A stretch of 64,000 nt of DNA from Bacteroides salyersiae WAL 10018 = DSM 18765 = JCM 12988 (GTDB lineage Bacteria; Bacteroidota; Bacteroidia; Bacteroidales; Bacteroidaceae), in the NCBI RefSeq assembly GCF_000381365.1, contig NZ_KB905466.1, forward strand, positions 1,362,693 to 1,426,692, given 5' to 3'. The notes below the pieces were generated by a model. It was not told where the DNA came from. It made no database searches and saw only the letters and a program-made list of their open reading frames with translations. Both the position numbers and the translations under genes were made by a program. Below, one piece after another: positions 9,707-20,213 of this stretch (positions are counted from its first letter, which is position 1; each line of letters begins with the position of its first letter).

Positions 9707-9728
9707 AGCAATGTATAATTAATAAAAA

Positions 9729-9769
9729 GAACCGGATTCAGCATTTATCGCTCATCCAGTTCTTTTTTT
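9729..9769. terminator. Terminator between spoT and merR-like gene
   Basis: GAACCGGAT pairs with ATCCAGTTC (one mismatch) and is followed by seven T. The right arm overlaps the last codons of the minus-strand merR-like gene. Confidence 0.7.
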
Positions 9770-10089
9770 ATAGATAACAATTCTTCTCTAATCTCTTTCA
9801 ACCGATTAATGATTTCGAAATTACGGATCGTAGCCTCTTTATTATCTTTCAACTTCTGACGGGCACCGGGAAGGGTCATCCCTTTTTCTTTTACCAAATG
9901 ATAAATCAAAGCAATGGTATCCACATCCTCCTTACGGTATTGCCGCACACCACGCCCATTGGTTTTAGGAGCAATCTGTGGAAACTCTTTCTCCCAAAAA
10001 CGAAGCAAAGACTGATTGACATCAAACATCTCCGCTACTTCAGCTATCGAATAATATAGCTTATAATTTTTCTCTGTATGGATTGGCAT
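9745..10089 (-). CDS. MerR-family transcriptional regulator
   Basis: A 114-residue protein with a MerR-type winged helix-turn-helix at residues 10-80: Y-Y-S-I-A-E-V-A-E-M-F, then L-L-R-F-W-E-K-E-F, then R-Q-Y-R-K-E-D-V. The short C-terminal helix after residue 85 lacks cysteines and any ligand domain, so a metal or drug sensor role is not indicated. It begins 2 bases after the stop of the M23 peptidase gene, so the two are one operon. The pair is common in Bacteroides beside alaS. Target genes cannot be told from the sequence. Confidence 0.88.
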   Translation of the reverse strand: MPIHTEKNYKLYYSIAEVAEMFDVNQSLLRFWEKEFPQIAPKTNGRGVRQYRKEDVDTIALIYHLVKEKGMTLPGARQKLKDNKEATIRNFEIINRLKEIREELLSIKKELDER

Positions 10090-10091
10090 CT

Positions 10092-11060
10092 TTAATCGAA
10101 TACTTTACCGTGGTTAGCAGCTAATTGAACCATCTTATCATAATCTTCCGCACTCAAATCCATAAAGTAATAGTTCACGGGATTCATTACCTGCCCCTTG
10201 AAATGCACTTCATAATGCAAATGTGGTCCCGTACTCTTACCCGTACTACCCACTCCGGCAATCACTTCACCGCGCACAACCTTCTTTCCGAGCTTCGTAC
10301 GATATTCCTTGAGGTGTGCATAACGCGTCCGGTATCCAAAACCATGATCTATCTCGACCGTATTCCCGTACCCTGTCTCCCATCCTACTTTTACAACCAC
10401 TCCATCTCCGGTGGCATACACATCCGTGCCCGGATTGGCAGAAAAGTCCATGCCGGCATGAAATTTAGTAGTTCCGTAAATAGGGTCGATACGCGTTCCG
10501 TATCCCGAAGCTGTTTTCTTCAAATCCTTATTCGAAATCGGCTGAATGGCCGGAATACACCTAAGCATTTCATCCTGATTCTTACACATGGCAACAACAT
10601 CATCAAACGATTTAGACTGAATATACAACTGCTTCGTGAGCAAGTCCAACTTCTGAGTCGTATTGATAACAAGTTTTGAATTTGCCAGATCGATCAGGTC
10701 TTCATAACGGTTCGTTCCACCATATCCGGCTCTCCGGATGGCAGGTGACACCGGATCAGCCTGCAAAATAACACGATAAAGATTATCATCACGCTGTTGC
10801 ACATCCTGCAATACCCCCAAAGCATCATCCAACCGACGAGAAAGCACGTTGTATTGTGCCAGCAAACGGCTATTTTCCGTCCTCAGTTCTTTCTCGGACG
10901 GAGAGCCGAAGATGAATAACAATACAATAAAACTCCCTGCCCCCAGTCCCATACCGATAAAAAGACGGCGAAGAATACTCAACGCCCTCTGCCGGACAGT
11001 AGGATAAATTCGGTCATAAGTCTGTGTTCGCGGATTATAGATGTAATAAACTTTACGCAT
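10092..11060 (-). CDS. M23 family metallopeptidase (peptidoglycan endopeptidase)
   Basis: A 322-residue inner-membrane-anchored protein with one membrane segment at about residues 33-52, a coiled-coil-like stretch (residues 55-100, R-T-E-N-S-R-L-L), and a C-terminal LytM/M23 domain. The zinc ligands are visible in H-A-G-M-D-F and in G-P-H-L-H-Y-E-V. It should cut peptide crosslinks in peptidoglycan in the periplasm, or activate other hydrolases as degenerate family members do. Here the ligands look intact. It is first in a two-gene operon with the MerR-like regulator and diverges from alaS. Confidence 0.92.
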   Translation of the reverse strand: MRKVYYIYNPRTQTYDRIYPTVRQRALSILRRLFIGMGLGAGSFIVLLFIFGSPSEKELRTENSRLLAQYNVLSRRLDDALGVLQDVQQRDDNLYRVILQADPVSPAIRRAGYGGTNRYEDLIDLANSKLVINTTQKLDLLTKQLYIQSKSFDDVVAMCKNQDEMLRCIPAIQPISNKDLKKTASGYGTRIDPIYGTTKFHAGMDFSANPGTDVYATGDGVVVKVGWETGYGNTVEIDHGFGYRTRYAHLKEYRTKLGKKVVRGEVIAGVGSTGKSTGPHLHYEVHFKGQVMNPVNYYFMDLSAEDYDKMVQLAANHGKVFD

Positions 11061-11089
11061 CTTAGGAAATATTTCGATGGTTGATGGGG

Positions 11090-11117
11090 CAAAAATAATA
11101 AAAACAAGCTATCTTTG
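11090..11117. promoter_or_regulatory. Divergent -7 boxes for M23 operon and alaS
   Basis: Plus strand TATCTTTG at 11110-11117 for alaS; minus strand TATTTTTG at 11090-11097 for the M23 gene. The -33 elements are not clear on either strand. The alaS leader is about 40 nt. Confidence 0.5.
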
Positions 11118-11165
11118 CACTGTTTTTTTGAGAATATTAACCTCAACAATAGATATATAAAAAGT

Positions 11166-13784
11166 ATGTTGACTGCAAAAGAGACAAGAGATTCGTTTAA
11201 GAATTTCTTTGAGTCGAAAGGACATCAGATTGTTCCATCGGCTCCGATGGTGATAAAAGACGATCCTACCCTGATGTTTACAAACGCAGGGATGAATCAG
11301 TTTAAAGATATTATTTTGGGTAATCACCCGGCGAAATACCACAGAGTGGCGGATTCACAGAAATGCCTTCGCGTAAGCGGAAAACATAATGACCTTGAAG
11401 AAGTAGGACATGACACGTACCACCATACCATGTTCGAAATGTTGGGCAACTGGTCTTTCGGTGATTACTTCAAGAAAGAGGCTATCAGTTGGGCATGGGA
11501 ATATCTGGTAGACGTACTGAAGCTAAACCCGGAACACTTGTATGCCACCGTATTCGAAGGCAGCCCCGAAGAAGGATTGGAGCGCGACAATGAGGCAGCT
11601 TCTTATTGGGAACAATTCCTGCCGAAAGATCACATCATCAATGGAAACAAGCATGATAACTTCTGGGAAATGGGTGATACCGGTCCTTGCGGTCCTTGCT
11701 CGGAAATCCATATCGACCTGCGTCCGGCAGAAGAACGTGCAAAAATTTCCGGTCGCGATCTCGTAAACCACGATCATCCGCAAGTAATCGAAATATGGAA
11801 TCTCGTATTCATGCAATACAACCGCAAAGCGGATGGCAGTCTCGAATCGCTTCCTGCAAAAGTAATCGATACAGGTATGGGTTTCGAACGTCTGTGTATG
11901 GCATTGCAAGGAAAAACCTCCAATTACGATACGGATGTATTCCAGCCGATGATCAAGGCCATTGCCAAAATGGCGGGAGTTGAATACGGTAAAGACAAAC
12001 AGCAGGATATCGCCATGCGCGTAATAGCCGACCACATTCGTACGATTGCTTTCTCCATCACAGACGGACAATTGCCATCGAATGCCAAAGCCGGATACGT
12101 TATCCGTCGCATCCTGCGTCGTGCCGTACGTTACGGTTATACCTTCCTGGGACAGAAACAGGCATTTATGTATAAGCTTCTTCCGGTACTGATTGATAAT
12201 ATGGGAGATGCTTATCCGGAATTGATCGCCCAGAAAGGATTAATCGAAAAGGTAATTAAAGAAGAAGAAGAAGCTTTTCTCCGTACATTGGAAACAGGAA
12301 TTCGTCTGCTCGACAAGACAATGGCCGATACCAAAGCTGCCGGAAAGACAGAAATCAGTGGAAAAGACGCTTTCACTTTATATGATACTTTCGGTTTCCC
12401 GCTTGACCTTACGGAATTGATTCTTCGCGAAAACGGCATGACCGTAAACATCGGAGAGTTTGACGCAGAAATGCAACAACAAAAACAACGTGCACGCAAC
12501 GCTGCTGCAATAGAAACAGGAGACTGGATCATACTAAAAGAAGGAACCAGTGAATTTGTCGGTTATGACTACACAGAATACGAAGTATCTATTTTGCGTT
12601 ACCGTCAGATAAAACAAAAAAATCAGACATTGTATCAAATCGTACTCGATCATACTCCTTTCTACGCCGAAAGCGGCGGCCAGGTAGGTGATACCGGTGT
12701 ATTGGTCAGCGAATTCGAGACCATCGACGTAATTGATACCAAGAAAGAAAATAATCTGCCGATTCACATTACCAAGAAATTACCGGAACATCCGGATGCT
12801 CCGATGATGGCTTGTGTAGATACAGACAAACGTGCAGCCTGTGCGGCCAACCACTCTGCCACCCACTTACTGGACGAGGCCCTGCGTGAGGTTCTGGGCG
12901 AACATGTAGAACAAAAAGGATCGCTGGTAACCCCGGATTCCCTGCGCTTTGACTTCTCCCACTTCCAGAAAGTGACAGACGAAGAAATCCGTAAAGTAGA
13001 GCATATGGTAAATGCCAAAATCCGCGCCAATATTCCCTTGAAAGAGTATCGCAATATTCCTATTGAAGAAGCTAAAGAGCTGGGTGCAATTGCCCTCTTC
13101 GGTGAAAAATACGGCGACCACGTGCGCGTCATACAATTTGGCTCATCCGTGGAATTCTGTGGAGGTACCCATGTAGCTGCCACCGGAAACATCGGCATGA
13201 TAAAAATCATGTCTGAAAGTTCGGTTGCTGCCGGTGTACGCCGTATCGAAGCATTTACAGGGGTAAAAGTGGAAGAGATGTTGGACACTATCCAAGATAC
13301 TCTGAGCGATCTCAAGGCACTTTTCAACAATGCACCCGATTTAGGCATTGCCATCCGTAAGTACATTGACGAAAACGCCGGACTGAAGAAACAGCTCGAA
13401 GACTTTATGAAAGAGAAAGAGGTAGCTCTCAAAGAACGCCTATTGAAAAATGTACAGGAAATCCACGGCATTAAAGTAGTTAAGTTCTGCGCTCCAATGC
13501 CAGCCGAAACCATAAAGAATATCGCTTTCCAACTGCGCGGGGAAATCACAGAAAACTTCTTCTTCGTTGCAGGAACCATCGACCACGCAAAACCGATGCT
13601 GACAGTTATGATCAGTGACAATCTGGTTGCAGGTGGATTAAAAGCCGGTGATCTGGTAAGAGAAGCTGCCAAACTGATTCAAGGCGGTGGCGGTGGCCAA
13701 CCTCATTTCGCAACAGCCGGAGGAAAGAATCCGGACGGGTTAAATGCCGCCATAGAAAAAGTATTGGAACTGGCCGGTATCTAA
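11166..13784 (+). CDS. alaS: Alanine--tRNA ligase
   Basis: AlaRS charges tRNA-Ala and edits mischarged Ser and Gly. From ATG 11166 it has 872 residues; an in-frame ATG at 11115 would extend it by 17 but precedes or overlaps the expected transcript start. Visible parts are: class II catalytic core (G-M-N-Q-F-K-D, and [11 protein letters not shown]), the editing domain with N-H-S-A-T-H-L-L and C-G-G-T-H supplying the zinc ligands, and a C-terminal DHHA1 domain with G-G-G-G-G-Q-P-H. Complete and ordinary. Confidence 0.97.
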   Translation: MLTAKETRDSFKNFFESKGHQIVPSAPMVIKDDPTLMFTNAGMNQFKDIILGNHPAKYHRVADSQKCLRVSGKHNDLEEVGHDTYHHTMFEMLGNWSFGDYFKKEAISWAWEYLVDVLKLNPEHLYATVFEGSPEEGLERDNEAASYWEQFLPKDHIINGNKHDNFWEMGDTGPCGPCSEIHIDLRPAEERAKISGRDLVNHDHPQVIEIWNLVFMQYNRKADGSLESLPAKVIDTGMGFERLCMALQGKTSNYDTDVFQPMIKAIAKMAGVEYGKDKQQDIAMRVIADHIRTIAFSITDGQLPSNAKAGYVIRRILRRAVRYGYTFLGQKQAFMYKLLPVLIDNMGDAYPELIAQKGLIEKVIKEEEEAFLRTLETGIRLLDKTMADTKAAGKTEISGKDAFTLYDTFGFPLDLTELILRENGMTVNIGEFDAEMQQQKQRARNAAAIETGDWIILKEGTSEFVGYDYTEYEVSILRYRQIKQKNQTLYQIVLDHTPFYAESGGQVGDTGVLVSEFETIDVIDTKKENNLPIHITKKLPEHPDAPMMACVDTDKRAACAANHSATHLLDEALREVLGEHVEQKGSLVTPDSLRFDFSHFQKVTDEEIRKVEHMVNAKIRANIPLKEYRNIPIEEAKELGAIALFGEKYGDHVRVIQFGSSVEFCGGTHVAATGNIGMIKIMSESSVAAGVRRIEAFTGVKVEEMLDTIQDTLSDLKALFNNAPDLGIAIRKYIDENAGLKKQLEDFMKEKEVALKERLLKNVQEIHGIKVVKFCAPMPAETIKNIAFQLRGEITENFFFVAGTIDHAKPMLTVMISDNLVAGGLKAGDLVREAAKLIQGGGGGQPHFATAGGKNPDGLNAAIEKVLELAGI

Positions 13785-13808
13785 AATCAGATTTTTTCTT
13801 ATAAAAGC

Positions 13809-13849
13809 AAAGGATTGATTCTCGTAAAAGGAGATTCAATCCTTTTTTT
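13809..13849 (+). terminator. alaS terminator
   Basis: AAAGGATTGA pairs with TCAATCCTTT around a short inner stem, followed by a T run. Confidence 0.85.
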
Positions 13850-13935
13850 CTTTATAACCCGGCGAAAACAGACCTAAACATAGAGAAATTGACATAAAGT
13901 TCAGCTTTTATATTACTTATTTACCTTATATTTTT

Positions 13936-13943
13936 TACATTTG
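13936..13943 (+). promoter_or_regulatory. Probable -7 box before the first GH92 gene
   Basis: TACATTTG fits TAnnTTTG; a -33 element is not clear. A transcript start near 13950 supports ATG 13986 over ATG 13956. Confidence 0.45.
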
Positions 13944-13985
13944 CGGCTTGAAACTATGTTATCGCTAAACTCTAACCCCGAACAT

Positions 13986-16205
13986 ATGAAGACATTCACC
14001 TACGCACTTTTATTTTTTTTACTACTATTCACTGCCTGCACCGCTCCTCACGAAAAAGTATCTGTAGACTACACAACGTACGTAAACCCTTTCATAGGAA
14101 CCGATTTTACAGGTAATACCTATCCCGGAGCACAAGCGCCATTCGGCATGGTCCAGCTTAGTCCGGACAATGGTCTCCCCGGCTGGGATCGAATATCAGG
14201 ATACTTTTACCCGGACAGTACCATTGCCGGATTCAGCCATACCCATCTGTCGGGAACAGGTGCCGGCGACCTGTATGATATTTCTTTCATGCCCGTAACC
14301 CTGCCTTATAAAGAGGCGGAAGCACCGTTAGGCATCCATTCCCGTTTCTCCCATGACGACGAATCGGCAACAGCCGGTTACTACCAGGTACTGCTAAAAG
14401 ACTATAATATAAATGTAGAACTTACTGCTACCGAACGCTGCGGTATTCAGCGTTACACTTTTCCGGAAGCACAGGCAGCCATCTTCCTGAATCTAAAAAA
14501 GGCGATGAACTGGGATTTCACCAACGACTCCCGCGTCGAGATTGTAGATTCTGTCACCATACAAGGTTACCGATTCTCCGACGGATGGGCACGTGACCAG
14601 CATATTTATTTCCGGACCCGTTTCTCAAAACCTTTTACCTCTGTACAAATAGATACGACTGCCATCATCAAAGATGGCAAACACATAGGAACCGCCGCCA
14701 TAGCCCGCTTTGATTTCAACACAAAGAAAGGTGAACAAATTATTGTCAGCACTGCCATTTCCGGAGTCAGCATGCAAGGAGCCGAAAGAAATTTATCGGC
14801 CGAAGTACCCGACAATGACTTTGATAAATATCGTAATGCGATTCGCGACAACTGGAACCGGCAACTTTCCAAAATAAAAGTGGAAAGCAGCAACAACGAT
14901 GATAAAGTAAACTTTTATACCGCACTCTATCACAGCATGATTGCGCCGACCATTTATAGTGATGTGGACGGTGCATATTACGGCCCTGACAAACAAATCC
15001 ACCAGACAAACGGCTGGGTAAACTACAGTACCTTCTCACTATGGGATACTTTCCGTGCCGCCCATCCCCTTTTCACCTATACCGAACCGGAACGTGCCAA
15101 CGATATGGTGAAATCCTTCCTTGCCTTTTATGAACAAAACGGCCGCCTTCCGGTGTGGAACTTCTACGGCAGTGAAACCGATATGATGATCGGTTACCAT
15201 GCCGTTCCTGTAATCGTAGATGCCTACTTGAAAGGCATAGGCAATTTTGATCCGGAAAAAGCGCTTGAAGCCTGTGTCGCAACAGCTAATATAGATGATT
15301 ATCGCGGCATCGGAATCTATAAAAAATCAGGATATGTACCTTACAATATCACAGATAGCTACAATACCGAAAACTGGTCGCTGTCTAAAACACTGGAATA
15401 TGCATATGACGATTATTGCATTGCCAAGATGGCTGAAAAGATGGGTAGGAAAGAGGTCGCCGAAGAATTTCACAAACGTTCTCAAAACTATAAAAACCTA
15501 TACAATCCCGCTACTTCTTTCATGCAGCCACGAGATGACAAAGGGAACTTTATAAAAGATTTCCATCCGGATGAATATACCCCACATATCTGTGAAAGCA
15601 ACGGCTGGCAATATTTCTGGTCCGTGCAGCAAGACATCAACGGGCTCATGGCACTGACCGGCGGTAAAGAACGTTTCGCGGAAAAACTGGACAGCATGTT
15701 CACTTATCACCCTTCTGCGGATGACAAACTTCCTATATTCAGCACCGGTATGATCGGTCAATACGCCCACGGAAATGAGCCCAGCCATCATGTGATCTAC
15801 CTGTACAACACCGTAAACCAACCTTGGAAAACCCAGCAATATGCAGCCAAAGTCATGCATGAACTTTATCTAAATACTCCCGCCGGACTTTGTGGCAACG
15901 AAGATTGCGGTCAGATGTCCGCCTGGTATGTATTCAGCGCAATGGGATTTTATCCGGTAGATCCGGTCAGTGGAAAATATGAGATAGGTACCCCCCTGTT
16001 TCCTGAAATGAAAATGCAGTTATCGAATGGTAATGCATTTACTGTACTCGCTCCGGCCGTCAGCAGAGAGAATATTTACATTCAATCCGTAAAACTCGAC
16101 GGTAAGCCTTATGACAAGAGCTACATCACCCATGAACAAATAATGGGAGGTGCCACTCTTGAATTTGAAATGGGCAACACCCCCGGCCCGGTATGGTATA
16201 AGTAA
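13986..16205 (+). CDS. GH92 alpha-mannosidase, lipoprotein
   Basis: GH92 enzymes are calcium-dependent inverting exo-alpha-mannosidases. From ATG 13986 the signal ends in F-T-A-C with a lipobox Cys, so it is a lipoprotein, on the surface or facing the periplasm. The domain opens with Y-V-N-P-F-I-G-T-D and G-A-Q-A-P-F-G-M-V-Q. The likely catalytic acid is Glu537 (C-E-S-N-G-W-Q-Y), and the base region is G-N-E-D-C-G-Q-M-S-A-W near residue 640. It has N-E-P-S-H-H at about 597-602 but no His-Glu pair like that of the second GH92, so its linkage preference may differ. First gene of the N-glycan locus; the sigma gene follows after 16 bases. Confidence 0.93.
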   Translation: MKTFTYALLFFLLLFTACTAPHEKVSVDYTTYVNPFIGTDFTGNTYPGAQAPFGMVQLSPDNGLPGWDRISGYFYPDSTIAGFSHTHLSGTGAGDLYDISFMPVTLPYKEAEAPLGIHSRFSHDDESATAGYYQVLLKDYNINVELTATERCGIQRYTFPEAQAAIFLNLKKAMNWDFTNDSRVEIVDSVTIQGYRFSDGWARDQHIYFRTRFSKPFTSVQIDTTAIIKDGKHIGTAAIARFDFNTKKGEQIIVSTAISGVSMQGAERNLSAEVPDNDFDKYRNAIRDNWNRQLSKIKVESSNNDDKVNFYTALYHSMIAPTIYSDVDGAYYGPDKQIHQTNGWVNYSTFSLWDTFRAAHPLFTYTEPERANDMVKSFLAFYEQNGRLPVWNFYGSETDMMIGYHAVPVIVDAYLKGIGNFDPEKALEACVATANIDDYRGIGIYKKSGYVPYNITDSYNTENWSLSKTLEYAYDDYCIAKMAEKMGRKEVAEEFHKRSQNYKNLYNPATSFMQPRDDKGNFIKDFHPDEYTPHICESNGWQYFWSVQQDINGLMALTGGKERFAEKLDSMFTYHPSADDKLPIFSTGMIGQYAHGNEPSHHVIYLYNTVNQPWKTQQYAAKVMHELYLNTPAGLCGNEDCGQMSAWYVFSAMGFYPVDPVSGKYEIGTPLFPEMKMQLSNGNAFTVLAPAVSRENIYIQSVKLDGKPYDKSYITHEQIMGGATLEFEMGNTPGPVWYK

Positions 16206-16221
16206 CCTAAAAAAACCGTGA

Positions 16222-16776
16222 ATGAAGGAAGATTTTAATATCACCTACAAAGCTCTCTTTCGAAAGTACTATCCGAATCTGATCTTCTACGCCACCCGTC
16301 TGGTAGGTGAAGAAGAAGCAGAGGACGTGGTACAGGACGTATTTGTGGAGCTTTGGAAACGTAAAGATTCCATGGAAATCGGAGACCAGATACAGGCTTT
16401 CCTTTACCGGGCTGTGTATACACGTTCGCTCAACGTGTTGAAACACCGCAATATCGAAAGCGGCTACATGGCCATCGTAGAAGAAATCAACCAGAAACGT
16501 GTAGAATTCTATCAACCGGACAACAACGAAGTAATCCGGCGGATAGAAGACCGTGAATTAAAAAAAGAAATATATGATGCCATAAATGAGTTGCCCGACA
16601 AATGTAAGGAGGTGTTCAAATTAAGCTATCTGCACGATATGAAAAACCGGGAAATAGCAGATACAATGGGAGTTTCACTGCGCACAGTAGAAGCACATAT
16701 GTACAAGGCACTGAAATACTTACGGAGCAGACTCGATCACTTAATTATCTTACTCACATTATTTTTTCTGAGATAA
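16222..16776 (+). CDS. ECF RNA polymerase sigma factor (FecI type)
   Basis: A 184-residue sigma-70 factor of the extracytoplasmic class with only regions 2 and 4. Region 2 contains A-E-D-V-V-Q-D-V-F-V-E-L-W. Region 4 contains L-P-D-K-C-K-E-V-F and the helix-turn-helix N-R-E-I-A-D-T-M-G-V-S. It belongs with the FecR-like gene 50 bases downstream and the STN-bearing SusC, a set that in Bacteroides switches host-glycan loci on. It probably activates susC and the downstream genes, and perhaps this GH92-sigma cluster. No separate promoter is visible in the 16-base gap upstream. Confidence 0.93.
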   Translation: MKEDFNITYKALFRKYYPNLIFYATRLVGEEEAEDVVQDVFVELWKRKDSMEIGDQIQAFLYRAVYTRSLNVLKHRNIESGYMAIVEEINQKRVEFYQPDNNEVIRRIEDRELKKEIYDAINELPDKCKEVFKLSYLHDMKNREIADTMGVSLRTVEAHMYKALKYLRSRLDHLIILLTLFFLR

Positions 16777-16826
16777 GTAAGTGTTTTTATTGATTGAGTT
16801 GTTTATTTATATAATATATAGAAGAA

Positions 16827-17828
16827 ATGAATAATCTCAGCGAAGAAATAATAGCAAAGTTCCTCATGGGGAAGTGCACAGAGGAAGAACTCGTCCAGGT
16901 AAATCTCTGGATAAAAGAATCAGATGAAAATGCCCGAAAGCTATTCCGGATGGAAGAAATATACCATCTCGGAAAAGAAAAACATACAGTATCTCCCAAA
17001 AGAATGGACCAGGCGGAAAGGAGTTTGTACAAACGTCTGGCCATAGAAGAAGCAAAGCAGAACAGGACATTGGCGATCCACCGCTGGATGAAATACGCAG
17101 CCATCATCACTGTCATTTTATTGACAGGTACCGGCATCACCTATTGGATAGGACAAAATGCCCTGATAAACAACAAGATGATCGCTGTTGCCTCAGAAGG
17201 CAATGTAGAAGAAATCGTATTGCCGGACGGCACTAAAGTATGGTTAAACCAGTCGGCTGTCCTCAAATACCCACGCGAATTCTCCGACAAAGAGAGAAAC
17301 GTTTATCTGGAAGGTGAAGCCTATTTCGAAGTAACCAAAAATAAAGCAAAACCCTTTATCGTGCAGAGCGAAGCCATGCAGGTAAGGGTACTTGGAACCA
17401 CTTTCAACTTCAAGAGCAGCAAAGCCTGCAAATCGGCAGAGGCCACTCTGATAGAAGGAGAGATTGAAGTCAAAGGCAATAATGAAGAAGGGATGATCAT
17501 CCTTGCCCCGGGACAAAAAGCAGAGCTTAACAGAGAGAGCAAACGGCTGACCGTAAAGCAAGTGGACGCCCGAATGGATGCGGTGTGGCACAACAATCTG
17601 ATACCTTTCGAGAAAGCGGATATCTATAGCATAGCAAAAACATTGGAACGCTTCTACAATGTAAAAATCATCTTATCTCCTGATATCACAATCAACAATA
17701 CATATTCGGGAGTATTAAAAAGAAAAGACAGCATCAATTCTGTATTAAAATCTTTAAAGAATTCAATTCCCATCGATTATAAGATCGTAGGAAACAGTAT
17801 ATTTATATCCGACCAGACTAAGAAATAA
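16827..17828 (+). CDS. FecR-family anti-sigma factor
   Basis: A 333-residue inner-membrane protein. The cytoplasmic N-terminus (about residues 1-85) binds the sigma factor; one membrane helix follows at about 91-109 (A-A-I-I-T-V-I-L-L-T-G). The periplasmic part contains the FecR domain (E-I-V-L-P-D-G-T-K-V-W-L-N and G-E-A-Y-F-E-V) and a C-terminal DUF4974/STN-like domain with F-E-K-A-D-I-Y-S-I-A-K-T-L-E-R-F-Y-N-V. The periplasmic part is expected to contact the STN domain of the SusC at 20854 and release or activate the sigma factor when glycan is bound. Confidence 0.92.
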   Translation: MNNLSEEIIAKFLMGKCTEEELVQVNLWIKESDENARKLFRMEEIYHLGKEKHTVSPKRMDQAERSLYKRLAIEEAKQNRTLAIHRWMKYAAIITVILLTGTGITYWIGQNALINNKMIAVASEGNVEEIVLPDGTKVWLNQSAVLKYPREFSDKERNVYLEGEAYFEVTKNKAKPFIVQSEAMQVRVLGTTFNFKSSKACKSAEATLIEGEIEVKGNNEEGMIILAPGQKAELNRESKRLTVKQVDARMDAVWHNNLIPFEKADIYSIAKTLERFYNVKIILSPDITINNTYSGVLKRKDSINSVLKSLKNSIPIDYKIVGNSIFISDQTKK

Positions 17829-17874
17829 TTTCATCGGTTTACCTTCTCCCCGGTAAACACTCAACTCATATATT

Positions 17875-20154
17875 ATGAAAAAACTTCTTTTAATGATCTG
17901 TGCGCTGAGTAGCGCACTTCTTATCCAGGCAAAAGACTGGACTCAATATGTCAATCCCCTGATGGGAACCCAGTCTTCCTACGAACTCTCCACCGGAAAT
18001 ACATATCCTGCTATTTCCCGCCCTTGGGGAATGAACTTCTGGACACCCCAAACCGGAAAAATGGGGGATGGCTGGCAGTATGTTTACACTGCAAACAAAA
18101 TTCGCGGTTTCAAACAGACCCATCAGCCCAGCCCATGGATCAATGATTACGGGCAGTTTTCTATTATGCCTGTTGTTGGGAAGCCCGAATTCGATGAAGA
18201 AAAACGAGCCAGCTGGTTCGCCCACAAAGGAGAAGTAGCCCGCCCTCATTATTATAAAGTATACCTTGCCGAACACGATGTAGTAACCGAAATGACCCCA
18301 ACCGAACGTGCCGTTCTTTTCCGCTTTACCTTTCCGGAAAATGATCATTCGTACATCGTTGTAGATGCCTTTGACAAAGGGTCATACATCCGTATTTTAC
18401 CGGAACAGAACAAAATCATCGGTTACACTACACGTAATAGCGGAGGAGTACCGGAGAATTTTAAAAACTACTTCGTTATCGAATTCGATAAACCGTTTAC
18501 CTATAAAGCTACTTTTGCGGACAAGGCTCTGAAAGAAAATACGCTTGAACAAACAGCCGACCACACCGGTGCCGTTATCGGTTTCAAAACCCGTAAAGGA
18601 GAAATAGTGCATGCCCGTATCGCCTCTTCGTTCATCAGCCCCGACCAGGCCGTACAGAATCTGAAAGAACTCGGAAACGATGATTTCGACACCTTAGTCC
18701 AGAAAGGAAAAGATTCCTGGAACAACGTTTTAGGTAAAATAGAAGTAGAAGGCGGTAATCTCGATCAATATCGCACATTCTATTCGTGCCTCTATCGCTC
18801 TCTTCTTTTTCCACGCAAATTCTACGAACTGGATATAAACGGAAATCCTGTTCATTACAGCCCATACAACGGACAAGTGCTTCCCGGATACATGTACACC
18901 GACACCGGTTTCTGGGACACCTTCCGTTGCCTGTTTCCTTTTCTCAACTTAATGTATCCGTCGGTGAACCAAGAGATGCAGGAAGGTCTCATCAATACCT
19001 ACAAGGAAAGCGGATTCTTCCCCGAATGGGCAAGCCCCGGACACAGAGGTTGCATGATTGGTAACAACTCGGCATCCGTACTGGTAGATGCCTACTTGAA
19101 AGGAGTGAAAGTGGACGATGTAAAAACACTGTACGAAGGGCTTATTCACGGAACAGAGAATGTACATCCGGAAGTTTCTTCTACCGGACGTCTCGGATAT
19201 GAATATTACAATAAATTGGGTTACGTGCCCTATGATGTAAAAATCAACGAAAATGCTGCCCGCACATTAGAATACGCATACAACGACTGGTGTATCTACC
19301 AGCTTGCCAAAGCATTGAACCGCCCGAAAAAAGAGCAAAAGCTCTTTGCACAACGTGCCATGAATTATCGTAATATATTCGACAAGGAATCGAAATTGAT
19401 GCGCGGACGCAATGAAGACGGACAATTTCAATCTCCATTTTCCCCTTTAAAATGGGGAGATGCTTTCACAGAAGGCAATAGCTGGCACTATTCCTGGTCT
19501 GTATTCCATGATCCCCAGGGACTGATTGACCTTATGGGAGGTAAAGCTCCCTTCGTTCAGATGCTCGACTCCGTATTTGCCGTTCCACCTTTATTCGACG
19601 ACAGCTATTACGGACAAGTAATTCATGAGATCCGCGAAATGACCGTAATGAATATGGGAAATTATGCACACGGCAATCAGCCCATTCAGCACATGATCTA
19701 TCTGTATAATTATGTCGGACAACCTTGGAAAGCCCAATATTGGTTACGCCAAGTGATGGATCGCATGTATACTCCCGGTCCCGACGGTTATTGCGGTGAT
19801 GAAGATAACGGTCAAACTTCTGCCTGGTATGTATTCTCTGCATTGGGATTCTACCCGGTATGTCCGGGAACCGATGAATATGTACTTGGAGCCCCTCTGT
19901 TCAAGAAAGCGACCCTACATCTGGAGAATGGTAATAATTTGGTAATAGATGCTCCTGACAACGACGAGAATACCATGTATATAAAATCGCTCCAGTTCAA
20001 CGGAGATAATTATACCAAGAACTATCTGAAACACGGGGATCTGCTCAAAGGCGGAACCATAAAATGCCATATGAGCCGGACTCCTAATTTACAGAGAGGT
20101 ATTCAGCCTTCTGATTTCCCCTATTCCTTTTCAACAGAAGAAAAGAAAAAATAA
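17875..20154 (+). CDS. GH92 alpha-1,2-mannosidase (BT3990-like)
   Basis: A 759-residue periplasmic GH92 enzyme with a type I signal peptide (to about I-Q-A-K) and no lipobox. Residues that I recall as functional in B. thetaiotaomicron BT3990 occur here at the same numbers: Trp88, catalytic acid Glu533 (T-E-G-N-S-W), the His584-Glu585 pair (V-I-H-E-I) tied to alpha-1,2 preference, and Asp642/Asp644 of the base region (C-G-D-E-D-N-G-Q). This is strong evidence for an orthologue that trims terminal alpha-1,2-mannose from imported high-mannose glycans. It follows the fecR-like gene after 46 bases and ends at a strong terminator. Confidence 0.94.
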   Translation: MKKLLLMICALSSALLIQAKDWTQYVNPLMGTQSSYELSTGNTYPAISRPWGMNFWTPQTGKMGDGWQYVYTANKIRGFKQTHQPSPWINDYGQFSIMPVVGKPEFDEEKRASWFAHKGEVARPHYYKVYLAEHDVVTEMTPTERAVLFRFTFPENDHSYIVVDAFDKGSYIRILPEQNKIIGYTTRNSGGVPENFKNYFVIEFDKPFTYKATFADKALKENTLEQTADHTGAVIGFKTRKGEIVHARIASSFISPDQAVQNLKELGNDDFDTLVQKGKDSWNNVLGKIEVEGGNLDQYRTFYSCLYRSLLFPRKFYELDINGNPVHYSPYNGQVLPGYMYTDTGFWDTFRCLFPFLNLMYPSVNQEMQEGLINTYKESGFFPEWASPGHRGCMIGNNSASVLVDAYLKGVKVDDVKTLYEGLIHGTENVHPEVSSTGRLGYEYYNKLGYVPYDVKINENAARTLEYAYNDWCIYQLAKALNRPKKEQKLFAQRAMNYRNIFDKESKLMRGRNEDGQFQSPFSPLKWGDAFTEGNSWHYSWSVFHDPQGLIDLMGGKAPFVQMLDSVFAVPPLFDDSYYGQVIHEIREMTVMNMGNYAHGNQPIQHMIYLYNYVGQPWKAQYWLRQVMDRMYTPGPDGYCGDEDNGQTSAWYVFSALGFYPVCPGTDEYVLGAPLFKKATLHLENGNNLVIDAPDNDENTMYIKSLQFNGDNYTKNYLKHGDLLKGGTIKCHMSRTPNLQRGIQPSDFPYSFSTEEKKK

Positions 20155-20213
20155 TCGAATTTATTCCTTTTTTACTGATTGCATCCAGACCCCAACAGTA
20201 AATCCGTTTACTC

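Noticed and set aside
9745..11060. A metal- or drug-sensing operon for the MerR-like protein
   Set aside because: The regulator has no ligand domain or cysteines, and its partner is a cell-wall peptidase.
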